DNA of 21,371 nucleotides, from positions 1 through 21,371 of the IMG/VR virus record IMGVR_UViG_3300049856_000303; one strand, written 5' to 3'. The notes beneath the pieces are model-generated. The model was not told where the DNA came from. It did no database searches and saw only the letters and a list, made by a program, of their open reading frames with translations. Below are positions 1 to 7,459 of the stretch, one piece after another. Both the position numbers and the translations under genes were made by a program. Each line of letters starts with the position of its first letter. Positions within the stretch are counted from its first letter, which is position 1. This DNA comes from a virus.

Positions 1-126
1 ACACAAGCGGCAATTGGGATATTTGGAAGTAGCCTGGGCCCAATGGCACTTAATGGTATCCCAATGAATTTGAATGGCCCGCCTGTGGTTGTGCTACCTC
101 CACCATTGCCCGTAACAGGAGTGTAA
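1..126 (+). CDS. C-terminal end of an unidentified upstream gene (partial)
   Basis: Frame 1 is open from the first base to a TAA at 124-126 and gives the last 41 residues of a protein. The tail is rich in glycine, proline and hydrophobic residues, with a Pro-rich run (LPPPLPVTG) just before the stop, and no catalytic motif is visible. The next gene's ribosome-binding site (AGGAG, 117-121) lies inside this reading frame and its ATG follows the stop by one base, so the two genes are co-transcribed and probably translationally coupled. Because the partner is a PAAR spike tip, the missing gene could encode the central spike or hub (gp5 role). That is inference from position only; the 41 residues do not show it. 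Confidence 0.6.
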   Translation, partial: TQAAIGIFGSSLGPMALNGIPMNLNGPPVVVLPPPLPVTGV

Positions 127-127
127 T

Positions 128-436
128 ATGCCTATTGCGTTACCTGTGGTGCGTATGGGTGTGGATGTGTGCAGTGGCCACCCGGCTGGACCCACATACT
201 TTCCTCCGCGTCCTACCATTACTGGTGCGAGTACAGTATTCGTGGAGGGTATTCCTGTAGTGCGTATCCTGGACACCTGGGCACCTCACACCAATATTAT
301 TAGTGTACACCCCAGTCCGGGAGCCGGAGGTTCCCCTACTGTGTTTGTGGAAGGGCAACCGGTCATGCGTGTCGGCGATCCCATCGCCTGTGGGTCGGTA
401 TGTGCAATGGGATCGAGCACGGTTTTTTGTGGGTAA
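128..436 (+). CDS. PAAR-domain spike-tip protein (T4 gp5.4-like)
   Basis: A 102-residue protein with PAAR repeat architecture. Two similar segments, STVFVEGIPVVRILD (about 35-49) and PTVFVEGQPVMRVGD (about 70-84), are followed by a third partial copy, SSTVFCG, at the C-terminus. PAAR proteins fold into a small cone that binds one metal ion and caps the trimeric spike of contractile tails and type VI secretion systems; T4 gp5.4 is of similar size. Likely metal ligands are His18, His54, Cys88 and Cys92, with Cys15 and His61 as alternatives. The start has a clear AGGAG at 117-121. The gene sits immediately before other baseplate genes, which fits a role in piercing the outer membrane. The family call is firm; the exact ligand set is inferred. 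Confidence 0.9.
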   Translation: MPIALPVVRMGVDVCSGHPAGPTYFPPRPTITGASTVFVEGIPVVRILDTWAPHTNIISVHPSPGAGGSPTVFVEGQPVMRVGDPIACGSVCAMGSSTVFCG

Positions 437-445
437 GGAGTTATC

Positions 446-1231
446 ATGGCATTTAATTTAGATTTCTCACATGTGCCATCTGGACTGACGATACCAACTT
501 TGCCTACCACTCCGACTGGTATCTCAGATGTGTCCAAGAGTTTGGTCGATAAGATCACTACCGACCCTGGTAGCCTGTTCTCGAATCCTATGGTGGGCGC
601 CGTGAACGTCTTGGGTGATAGTGTGACTCGTCTGGAAACAAAAATGACGGGTCTCTCAACAGGTGTGGAATTTAGTCCAAGCATCACTCAGGCAGAGGCT
701 TCTGCTTATTTGTCAACTGACCCTTTTGAAGATGTGCGAACTTCAATGGGAAATTTCATGATGCACACAGATCGACTTGCCGGATTATTGAAAAGCCAGG
801 GCATTCAGGCACCAGGATTGCAACAAATTATGTCGATTGGTACGCAGATGCAGAATATGGCAACACTGTTGAATGCAGCCAGTGGTTGTCTACCTGTGAT
901 TGGAGGAGCTACGGGTCTTTTCTCTCAAGATGCCTTTAATCGTCATGCGGCTACCGTCGATGGGGTGTTGTCAAGAATAGAACGGGGCGCGGCGACGGTC
1001 GCCGATATCACAAGCACCCTGGTCGATGTAGCAAATCTCATTCGTGGCATCGCCGATAAGGATAGTCAATTTCTTCAGAATTGTGTCAATCAATTGCAAG
1101 CTGCATCCGTGGGGTTGATCCTTGAGGCGCTTGATAAGAACCCCTGTGCTCACTTTGTTTTGGATACGATCAAGAATACCAACCCAGGCGGTGTGTTGGA
1201 TGTGCTCAGTAAGCCAATCGTCAAACAATAA
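446..1231 (+). CDS. Unknown virion-associated protein between PAAR and gp25
   Basis: A 261-residue protein that I do not recognise. It starts at an ATG preceded by AAGGAG (435-440). The N-terminus (about residues 10-30) is rich in Pro and Thr and probably extended. The rest looks mostly alpha-helical, with amphipathic stretches around 95-145 and 165-235. It has three cysteines, in the contexts SGCLP, NCVNQ and NPCAH. No signal peptide or clear membrane helix is seen, although the segment around 145-160 (CLPVIGGATGLF) is hydrophobic and glycine-rich. Its place between the spike tip and gp25 suggests a baseplate hub, tail-tube or chaperone role, by analogy with the unassigned genes found at this position in other T4-superfamily phages. 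No function should be assigned from sequence alone. Confidence 0.75.
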   Translation: MAFNLDFSHVPSGLTIPTLPTTPTGISDVSKSLVDKITTDPGSLFSNPMVGAVNVLGDSVTRLETKMTGLSTGVEFSPSITQAEASAYLSTDPFEDVRTSMGNFMMHTDRLAGLLKSQGIQAPGLQQIMSIGTQMQNMATLLNAASGCLPVIGGATGLFSQDAFNRHAATVDGVLSRIERGAATVADITSTLVDVANLIRGIADKDSQFLQNCVNQLQAASVGLILEALDKNPCAHFVLDTIKNTNPGGVLDVLSKPIVKQ

Positions 1232-1233
1232 CA

Positions 1234-1241
1234 CATAAATA
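1234..1241 (+). promoter_or_regulatory. Late promoter motif CATAAATA before gp25
   Basis: CATAAATA in the 15-base gap before gp25 matches the T4-type late -10 element (TATAAATA; NATAAATA in cyanophages), which is read by a gp55-type sigma factor. If the element spans -13 to -6 as in T4, transcription would begin at about 1247, the A of the gp25 ATG. The context ACACATAAATAG is identical to that of the motif at 20161-20172. The AGGA used by read-through mRNA (1241-1244) overlaps the motif. Confidence 0.6.
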
Positions 1242-1246
1242 GGAAC

Positions 1247-1636
1247 ATGGCTACACCAATCATTTACCAAGACTTTTCGTTAGATTTTGCGATCCATCCA
1301 ATCCGCAAGGATTTGGTGCTCAAGAGCAACGCGGAATCAGTGGTTGCGGCGATTAAAAATCTACTCCAAATGAATCACTATGAGGTGCCATTTCACCCTG
1401 AGATTGGTTGTAACATTCGCAAGCTCCTGTTTGAAAATGTCAGTGATTTTACGGCGCGTGACCTCAATCGATTTATTACCGAGACTATTGAGAACTTTGA
1501 ACCTCGTTGTAGTATTCAATCGTTGGTGGTTACCCCCGATGAAGATAATAATTTGTACAATATCAAATTGAGAGTGTTTATCAATTCTTCTACCAATCCC
1601 TTGAGTGTCGATTTTATCCTTAGACGTGTAAGATAA
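1247..1636 (+). CDS. 25: Baseplate wedge subunit gp25
   Basis: A 129-residue protein close in size to T4 gp25 (132 residues). It carries the family's hallmark EPR motif at residues 85-87 (context NFEPRCSI), which in contractile baseplates packs in the core bundle formed with gp6 and gp7. It also shows the usual gp25/GPW fold: an N-terminal strand region with a DFSLDFAIHP-like start, a helix with the pattern SVVAAIKNLL, and a C-terminal strand pair ending in FILRRV. gp25 is the sheath-initiator-like subunit that links the wedge to the first sheath ring. The ATG is preceded by AGGA (1241-1244), which overlaps a late promoter motif. gp6 follows after 13 bases, as in related phages. Confidence 0.92.
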   Translation: MATPIIYQDFSLDFAIHPIRKDLVLKSNAESVVAAIKNLLQMNHYEVPFHPEIGCNIRKLLFENVSDFTARDLNRFITETIENFEPRCSIQSLVVTPDEDNNLYNIKLRVFINSSTNPLSVDFILRRVR

Positions 1637-1649
1637 AGGAAAGCGTAAC

Positions 1650-3689
1650 ATGGCTGAGAAACTGGTTATTGCCGATTTAGAGTTTGAAACCATCAAACAG
1701 AATCTCAAGACATTCTTGAATACGCAGAGCACCTTCTTAGACTACAACTTTGAGGGATCATCGTTGGCAATTCTTGTCAACTTGCTTGCATTCAATACCT
1801 ATTACAATGCGTTCTACATGAACATGATGGCCAATGAACTCTTTATTGATTCGGCTCAGGTTCGCAATTCCTTATTGTCACATGCAAAGTCACTCAATTA
1901 TACTCCGGTTAGTCGTCGGGCGCCGACAGCCATTGTTACTGCGGTGGTGACCCCTCCGGGTGGTAACACCCAATCCCTCTTAACAATGGATCGTTTCACC
2001 GAATTCCAATCCCAAGCTATTGACGGAGTGAACTACACCTTCGTCACCACGGCAGCTACTTCGGTGTATAAAGAGTCGGGCGTCTTCACTTTTACATCCT
2101 TACAAATCAAAGCAGGGACACCACAAATTGCAACCTTCACCTATGATGCGTTAAGTAACCCCGCGTCACAGTTCGAACTGCCAAATGATGACATCGACAC
2201 CAGCACGTTGCTGGTGACCGTGCAAGAATCAAGTGTTAATACGTCCTCTCAGGTATTCGCTCTTTCCACTGACATTACTGAGTCCACTGCGAATACGGCT
2301 GTGTATTATCTCAGCCCTACCACCAGTAACAAGTACCAATTGACCTTTGGAGATGGTGAAGTCTCCAAGGCACTGGCTAATGGAAATATCGTGATTGCGA
2401 GTTATCTCTCGACCGGCGGCATCGATGCCAACAAAGCTAATTCATTCGCAACGGGGTCGATTGGCGGGTTCTCGAATGTCACTGTTGCGTCGGTCTCTTC
2501 CGCCTCTGGGGGTGCCGAACGCGAAACGGATGATTCAATCCGCCAACACGCCCCACTGAGTTACACCTCACAAGGTCGTGCCGTCACACAGAAGGACTAT
2601 GAATCACTCTTGAAGCAATCTTATCCAAATATCCAGAGTATTTTCGTGTGGGGTGGAGAAGATAATATACCACCTGTCTATGGAAAAGTGTTCATTTCCA
2701 TTGCTCCAAAGGAAGGAGTGATTATCAATGACGCGGAGAAGGTTAGAATTGCCACAGATATTCTAGGTCCGATTTCTATTCTCACCATCACCCCCGAATT
2801 GGTAGACCCTGATTATGTGTATCTGAAATTCGAAACTACTGTTGAGGTGGATGGAAAGCTCACGCTATTAACTTCCGCACAGATCACCGATACAGTACGT
2901 ACCGCAATTGTCAATTACGCAGACACAACCTTCAATCAATTCGGGGCTATCTTTGTGATTTCAAAGTTCGGCCGAGCGGTCGATGATTCCTTGCCAGCGA
3001 TTATAGGGTCAGATACCGCAGTGCGTTTAGAGAAACGTATTGTTCCTTCGTTGAATGTGCGTACCACTTACACGGTTAGTTTTTCGACCGAATTGCGCCA
3101 TGCCCCCATTCAGCGAGCATTGAAATCCACTGCATTTACCGTGCATGACACCTCCAATGTTTTACGAACTGCATACATCGAAGAAGTCTTTAATTCCTCA
3201 ACGGGTGTGGATTCTATTTCCATCACAAACCCTGGATATAATTATATCGAGGCACCTACGATTATTGTCACCGGTGACGGTTCCGGCGCCGAAGCCGTGG
3301 CCACTATTGTCAATGGACGTATCGATACCATCACCGTCACAAAGAGGGGTACCTCTTATACCTCGGCTATCGTAACCATTACTGGTGGAGGAGGGCAGGC
3401 CGCGGCCGCGTCGGCCGTCGTGCAGTCAAAGTTTGGCACACTACGCACCTTCTACTACAATTCCAATTCCGAGAAAGTAGACATCAATCCCTCTATCGGC
3501 ACTGTAGATTATTTCAAAGGTGAACTGGTTATTCGGGATTTGACCGTCGTTGAATCTTTAACAGATGCCGGGGACATTCGAATCAGCGTGGAGCCCGAAG
3601 CGTCAATCATTGAAACACAGCAAAATCAATTGCTGTTGCTCGATTCGGACGATGTAAGTGCCATTAACATTTCTGTGATTGTTAGATAA
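1650..3689 (+). CDS. 6: Baseplate wedge subunit gp6 (baseplate-J-like)
   Basis: A 679-residue protein (T4 gp6 is 660). The N-terminus has the strongly conserved gp6 block: LDYNFEGSSLAIL at about 30-42, then FNTYYNAFYMNMMANELFID at about 48-67 and LLSHAKSLNYTP at about 75-86. Around residues 290-360 is a baseplate-J-like domain (RQHAPLSYTSQGRAVTQKDY, then GGEDNIPPVYGKV). Dimers of gp6 form the inner ring that holds the wedges together. Residues 520-591 hold a two-unit glycine/tyrosine repeat also present in the three following genes and absent from my picture of T4 gp6. AAAGGAAA (1635-1642) supports the ATG. The next gene starts 5 bases after the stop. Confidence 0.93.
   Translation: MAEKLVIADLEFETIKQNLKTFLNTQSTFLDYNFEGSSLAILVNLLAFNTYYNAFYMNMMANELFIDSAQVRNSLLSHAKSLNYTPVSRRAPTAIVTAVVTPPGGNTQSLLTMDRFTEFQSQAIDGVNYTFVTTAATSVYKESGVFTFTSLQIKAGTPQIATFTYDALSNPASQFELPNDDIDTSTLLVTVQESSVNTSSQVFALSTDITESTANTAVYYLSPTTSNKYQLTFGDGEVSKALANGNIVIASYLSTGGIDANKANSFATGSIGGFSNVTVASVSSASGGAERETDDSIRQHAPLSYTSQGRAVTQKDYESLLKQSYPNIQSIFVWGGEDNIPPVYGKVFISIAPKEGVIINDAEKVRIATDILGPISILTITPELVDPDYVYLKFETTVEVDGKLTLLTSAQITDTVRTAIVNYADTTFNQFGAIFVISKFGRAVDDSLPAIIGSDTAVRLEKRIVPSLNVRTTYTVSFSTELRHAPIQRALKSTAFTVHDTSNVLRTAYIEEVFNSSTGVDSISITNPGYNYIEAPTIIVTGDGSGAEAVATIVNGRIDTITVTKRGTSYTSAIVTITGGGGQAAAASAVVQSKFGTLRTFYYNSNSEKVDINPSIGTVDYFKGELVIRDLTVVESLTDAGDIRISVEPEASIIETQQNQLLLLDSDDVSAINISVIVR
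3207..3422 (+). repeat. GxGY-type beta repeat module in gp6
   Basis: Residues 520-591 of gp6 contain two related units. Each follows the pattern hydrophobic strand, then T/N-x-G-x-x-Y, then A-P-T or S-A-hydrophobic, a short strand and a glycine-rich turn (TNPGYNYIEAPTIIVTG and TKRGTSYTSAIVTITG). Similar units occur at 4559-4765, 5666-5776, 6650-6880 and 13100-13282. Confidence 0.75.
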
Positions 3690-3694
3690 CCACT

Positions 3695-6043
3695 ATGGCT
3701 AATACCGTTTCATTACTGGTACGCCAACAGCTACCAGAATTTATCCGATCTGATTTTGATACCTTTGCTACATTCATCGAAGCATATTATGCGTGGATGG
3801 ATCAGACAGGTAACACCATCGATTTAAGCAAAAACATTCCGAACTACATGGACTTGGATCGGACATTGGACAGTTTCATTGAATTTTTCACAAAGCAGTT
3901 TTTGCCACTATTCCCACCGGATCGTCTAAGCAACCCGACATTCTTCGTTCAACACGCGAAAGAATTCTACCGTACAAAGGGAACCGAAAAGGCAGTCAAG
4001 TTACTATTTCGTTTATTGTATAATCAGAATATCGATGTGTTCTACCCTAAAACAAGTGTCTTGCGGGCATCCACTAGTGGGTGGACCGGAACTCCTTCCT
4101 TGCGCCTCGACCCAACGATGTGGACCATCCAATATGGAGATGGAACCACGACCCGTTTTCGTGCTCTTGATACTTCCCTAGGGGTAACGCCAACAGTATA
4201 TTTGAACGGGGTGCTACAATCAACGGGATATCGTCATTCCCCGAATGAACCGTTCTTGATTTTCGACACCGCTCCGGCATTGGGCGTAGAGCTGAAAGTG
4301 ACCTACATAGGCAACGAATTGACCGACCTGTTTGGAACAAATGCCATTGTGGTGCGCTTCGTGGGGCAAACCTCTGGGGCATCCGTAGTCTCAGAAACCC
4401 TACAAGAAATTATATCTGATACCATCACTCAATTGGACTTGGCTGTTTCCTCCCCTCAAGGTACCTTTACTCAATTTGAAATTGTCAAAGGACGTTGGGT
4501 GTATGACACATCCACTAATGCCTATGTGGACATCTACGGTAGGTTGCAATCCTACTTGGCATCCATCACCCTGGTGAACGGCGGCCTGGGATATAACGTC
4601 GGTGATCCTGTGATTGTTACTGGGGGGTTCCCTGCGAATACCGCTACGGCCGTCGTGGATGAAATTTTCTCCGCGCTCATTTCGAACATCACCGTCGTCA
4701 CAGGAGGGGCCGGATATCAACCGGGGCAAGCCTGTTATATCACCTCGACTCCTAACACAGGGTTGAATGTCTTTGTGTTATCTGTGGATACGTCCGGTAA
4801 TGTGCATCCGAATTCCTATCCTATGAACCAGGATGTTATGACTCTCTGGGCAAATACCGTCATGTCGAACCCAGACTACTACTTTACCCCGGGTCTCTCA
4901 GAGAATGTTAATACAATCATGTCAATAGCTTTCACAGATATGATATTCGGGAAGCAACCTATTGAACGATTGGGCCCGATCTCGACCGTGACTATTACAA
5001 GCAGCACGACGGTGTTCAATCCCGCTCCAACCCTGGCAGTCGATGCTCCTATCGTGGTCGTTACCGGCATCAATGCTAATAGCAATGTCGCTACAGCGAA
5101 CGTGTCGTTGGCGTATTTTGGCATTATTGGTAAAATGAATGTAGTGTCGGGTGGTTCACAATATCAGGTTGGTGATGAAGTTACGTTTGAAAATATTCCA
5201 GGGGTAGGATTAGGTATTGGTGCCGCCGCAGAAGTTACCAGTCTCCATTCTGCGAATTCAGGCATCAAGACAGCTAATTTTCGTCCTTCGCGTGTCACTG
5301 GTACCGTCACCGTTAATACCGCAGTATCGAATACCCAAGTGGTAGGCAGTGGTACGTTCTTTACGACTGAGCTTGTGGCAAACGATCATATCGAAATCAA
5401 TAGTGAATCGAGCTATGTCAGCACCATTATCAATGCTACACATATCACCGTGAATACAGCATTTACACGCAATTCAACCAGCAGACGCATGGGCATTTAT
5501 GGGCGCTATTTCATCGGGGGTATGAATTATAGGCAGAATAGTATGCCAACTGTGATTGTGTTGTCAAACAATCCTTCCGCTACGGGAGCAGTTATTCTTG
5601 CTGAGCTAGTTCTTTCTGGGGGTGCTTCGTTTCTGTTGGAACCACAAACTAAAGAACCTGTCGGAAAGATTAAGACCATTCGAATCACTAATCACGGATA
5701 CGGCTATCAATCGACCCCTACCATAAACCTAACAGGTAGTGGAAATGGGCGAGCGAACGCTGTCGCGGTAATGTTAAGCAATCTGTTTCAAGGTGCCGGA
5801 AGATATCGTAATACGGACGGATTCCTGAGTTCGGATCAAAAACTTCAAAATGAGGGATACTACACCACGTTTTCCTATGTGATTCGTTCACAGACGGAGT
5901 TGGCCAAGTATAAGTCTATTCTTAAGAACCTCGTGCATCCTGCTGGCGTGTCCCTGTGGGGGGAGTATGTGGTTGAGTCAGAAATTGCTGGAGAAAGCGG
6001 ATTGTCGGCGAATGTGGCAAATACCTTCCAAGCTTCCAGTTAG
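3695..6043 (+). CDS. 7: Baseplate wedge subunit, gp7-like
   Basis: A 782-residue protein, shorter than T4 gp7 (1032). The N-terminus is typical of the wedge protein at this locus in marine T4-like phages: LPEFIRSDFDTFATFIEAYY (13-32), MDLDRTLDSF (52-61) and HAKEFYRTKGTEKAVKLLFR (87-106), followed by a YPKTSVLRAS block. The C-terminus carries a second conserved block, DGFLSSDQKLQNEGYY (about 711-726), followed by a segment ending in LVHPAG. Between them are beta-rich repeat units at about 289-350, 475-515 and 658-694. gp7 clamps gp10, gp8 and the gp6 ring in T4. No Shine-Dalgarno sequence is present in the 20 bases before the ATG, and the gp6 stop is 5 bases away, so translation is probably coupled. 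The family call is good; strict orthology to T4 gp7 is less sure. Confidence 0.82.
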   Translation: MANTVSLLVRQQLPEFIRSDFDTFATFIEAYYAWMDQTGNTIDLSKNIPNYMDLDRTLDSFIEFFTKQFLPLFPPDRLSNPTFFVQHAKEFYRTKGTEKAVKLLFRLLYNQNIDVFYPKTSVLRASTSGWTGTPSLRLDPTMWTIQYGDGTTTRFRALDTSLGVTPTVYLNGVLQSTGYRHSPNEPFLIFDTAPALGVELKVTYIGNELTDLFGTNAIVVRFVGQTSGASVVSETLQEIISDTITQLDLAVSSPQGTFTQFEIVKGRWVYDTSTNAYVDIYGRLQSYLASITLVNGGLGYNVGDPVIVTGGFPANTATAVVDEIFSALISNITVVTGGAGYQPGQACYITSTPNTGLNVFVLSVDTSGNVHPNSYPMNQDVMTLWANTVMSNPDYYFTPGLSENVNTIMSIAFTDMIFGKQPIERLGPISTVTITSSTTVFNPAPTLAVDAPIVVVTGINANSNVATANVSLAYFGIIGKMNVVSGGSQYQVGDEVTFENIPGVGLGIGAAAEVTSLHSANSGIKTANFRPSRVTGTVTVNTAVSNTQVVGSGTFFTTELVANDHIEINSESSYVSTIINATHITVNTAFTRNSTSRRMGIYGRYFIGGMNYRQNSMPTVIVLSNNPSATGAVILAELVLSGGASFLLEPQTKEPVGKIKTIRITNHGYGYQSTPTINLTGSGNGRANAVAVMLSNLFQGAGRYRNTDGFLSSDQKLQNEGYYTTFSYVIRSQTELAKYKSILKNLVHPAGVSLWGEYVVESEIAGESGLSANVANTFQASS
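4559..4765 (+). repeat. GxGY-type repeat units in gp7, first block
   Basis: From residue 289 of the gp7-like protein, two units read LVNGGLGYNVGDPVIVTGG and VVTGGAGYQPGQACYITST. They share the glycine-tyrosine turn plus strand pattern with the gp6 module. A more degenerate unit (VVSGGSQYQVGDEVTF) lies near 5140-5190. Confidence 0.65.
5666..5776 (+). repeat. GxGY-type repeat unit in gp7, second block
   Basis: Residues 658-694 of the gp7-like protein read KTIRITNHGYGYQSTPTINL, then a glycine-rich turn and an alanine-rich strand (ANAVAVML). This is the copy closest to the gp6 and gp8 modules. Confidence 0.7.
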
Positions 6044-6047
6044 ATCG

Positions 6048-6055
6048 TATAAATA
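6048..6055 (+). promoter_or_regulatory. Late promoter motif TATAAATA before gp8
   Basis: An exact match to the T4 late -10 consensus TATAAATA, 4 bases after the gp7 stop. By T4 spacing, transcription would start at about 6060-6061, giving a leader of roughly 16 bases that contains AAGGAAA (6067-6073) ahead of the gp8 ATG at 6077. It is the best-matching motif of the five found between genes. Confidence 0.8.
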
Positions 6056-6076
6056 GACAATTGGATAAGGAAATTT

Positions 6077-7417
6077 ATGGCGAATAATTTTTCAAATATC
6101 TCAAGGCGCCTTGGGTACGAACGTGCCTTTACCTTCTTTGACAGCTTTGTTACCACAGCCAATGATGCTGCGGTAGGCTACATCATGCTGGGCCGCAGTC
6201 TGCCTTGGGATGCCAACGATACGGCTCCTGCGATCTATGACACCGAGAATACCCTCTTCGACACCTACAATAACTTCCTAGGCGGAAAGAGAATCACAGG
6301 TAATGACATCTATCTCGTAGTGCCAAGACGCAATTGGGTTGCCAATACGGTTTGGACACAGTACGATGACGATAGCAACACCCAGTTCTCTTCCGGCAAC
6401 TCCATGTTTGTCTATGCTAGCGGTGGCAATGTCTATAAGTGCTTGGATAACGCAAATGGCGCGTATTCGACTATTGAGCCGGCGAATAACTACACCAGTG
6501 CCAATGGATTTACCTCACCAGGAGACGGGTACACCTGGAAGTACATGTATAAGGTGCCAAGCACAAGCAAGTTTTTGACTTCTACGTGGATGCCTGTGCC
6601 GTTGACTCAGACCTCGGCATATTTTGGATTTGCAAATAACCTCGTCGCAGGTGCGATTTCTAGAGTGATCCTCACCAATCGAGGTAACGGGTATTCAAAT
6701 ACCAACACCACTATCCAGGTCACAGGTTCAGGTACGGGCGCGAATGTCACAGCAAACGTCAATGCCGCTGGCAATGTCCAATCGATTACTCTCAATGCGA
6801 GAGGATCGGGGTATTTAAGGCAGAATACACAAGTTCGGGTCGTCGGCTCAGGAGCTAATTCAACAATTCGAATGGTACTATCACCGTACGGTGGTCATGG
6901 GTTCAACCCAGCCCGCGAATTGGGTGCCAATACAGTCATGATTTCAGTTAAGGTGGGAGATGTCGATTCTTCTGAGGGAGGAACGATTACCGCCAACAAC
7001 GATTTTAGACAAATCGGGTTGTTGATGCGTCCTCATAAATATGGGGAGGATGTCGCGGTAACCGCGGCCAGTGCAAACATTGCAGTCAGAATGGTTACAC
7101 AGATAGTGCTCACGTCAGGTCCATCCTATCTTAAAGATGAGATAGTCTATCAGGGTAGTAACGTAGCCTATTCAACCTTCTCAGCTAATGTCTCAGATGT
7201 CTTCACCAATGCCATTGAAACAACCCATCGTCGCGGAGCGATTATTCCCGGTACCTTACTTATAGGCAATACGTCAGGCATTTCTCGTACAGTAGTGGCC
7301 ACCACAACCCCAGATTTAGCAGAAGAATCCGGCGATCTGGTCTACACTGAAAATCGTGGCGCAGTGACGCGAACTGACGGCCAGGCCGAATGGGTAAAGA
7401 TTGTTCTGAACTTCTAA
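6077..7417 (+). CDS. 8: Baseplate wedge subunit gp8
   Basis: A 446-residue protein, longer than T4 gp8 (334). The N-terminal two-fifths has clear gp8 features: AVGYIMLGRSLPWDAND (about 34-50), GGKRITGNDIYLVVPR (about 69-84), WTQYDDD, NVYKCLDNANGAYSTIEP and DGYTWKYMYKV (about 151-161). gp8 dimers form part of the wedge and bind gp7 and gp10 in T4. Residues 192-268 are a two-unit glycine/tyrosine repeat that accounts for much of the extra length. The C-terminal end (YTENRGAVTRTDGQAEWVKI) matches the end seen in cyanophage-type gp8 proteins. AAGGAAA at 6067-6073 fixes the start, and an exact TATAAATA lies just upstream, so gp8 probably heads its own late transcript. Confidence 0.92.
   Translation: MANNFSNISRRLGYERAFTFFDSFVTTANDAAVGYIMLGRSLPWDANDTAPAIYDTENTLFDTYNNFLGGKRITGNDIYLVVPRRNWVANTVWTQYDDDSNTQFSSGNSMFVYASGGNVYKCLDNANGAYSTIEPANNYTSANGFTSPGDGYTWKYMYKVPSTSKFLTSTWMPVPLTQTSAYFGFANNLVAGAISRVILTNRGNGYSNTNTTIQVTGSGTGANVTANVNAAGNVQSITLNARGSGYLRQNTQVRVVGSGANSTIRMVLSPYGGHGFNPARELGANTVMISVKVGDVDSSEGGTITANNDFRQIGLLMRPHKYGEDVAVTAASANIAVRMVTQIVLTSGPSYLKDEIVYQGSNVAYSTFSANVSDVFTNAIETTHRRGAIIPGTLLIGNTSGISRTVVATTTPDLAEESGDLVYTENRGAVTRTDGQAEWVKIVLNF
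6650..6880 (+). repeat. GxGY-type repeat module in gp8
   Basis: Residues 192-268 of gp8 hold two units, LTNRGNGYSNTNTTIQVTG and LNARGSGYLRQNTQVRVVG, each followed by a glycine-rich turn. The module sits right after the conserved gp8 core and looks like an inserted beta domain. Confidence 0.72.
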
Positions 7418-7426
7418 AAGATAACG

Positions 7427-7434
7427 CATAAATA
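7427..7434 (+). promoter_or_regulatory. Late promoter motif CATAAATA before the giant virion protein gene
   Basis: CATAAATAG lies 9 bases after the gp8 stop. The predicted start is at about 7440 (an A), giving a leader of about 20 bases with GGAG at 7449-7452 ahead of the ATG at 7460. Motif, leader length and ribosome-binding site together fit a genuine late promoter. Confidence 0.75.
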
Positions 7435-7459
7435 GATCAACAACCAGTGGAGATACTTC

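Noticed and set aside
7034-7041. CATAAATA match on the + strand inside gp8
   Set aside because: It encodes His-Lys-Tyr in frame within gp8 and no gene start follows closely, so it is more likely a chance match than a promoter.
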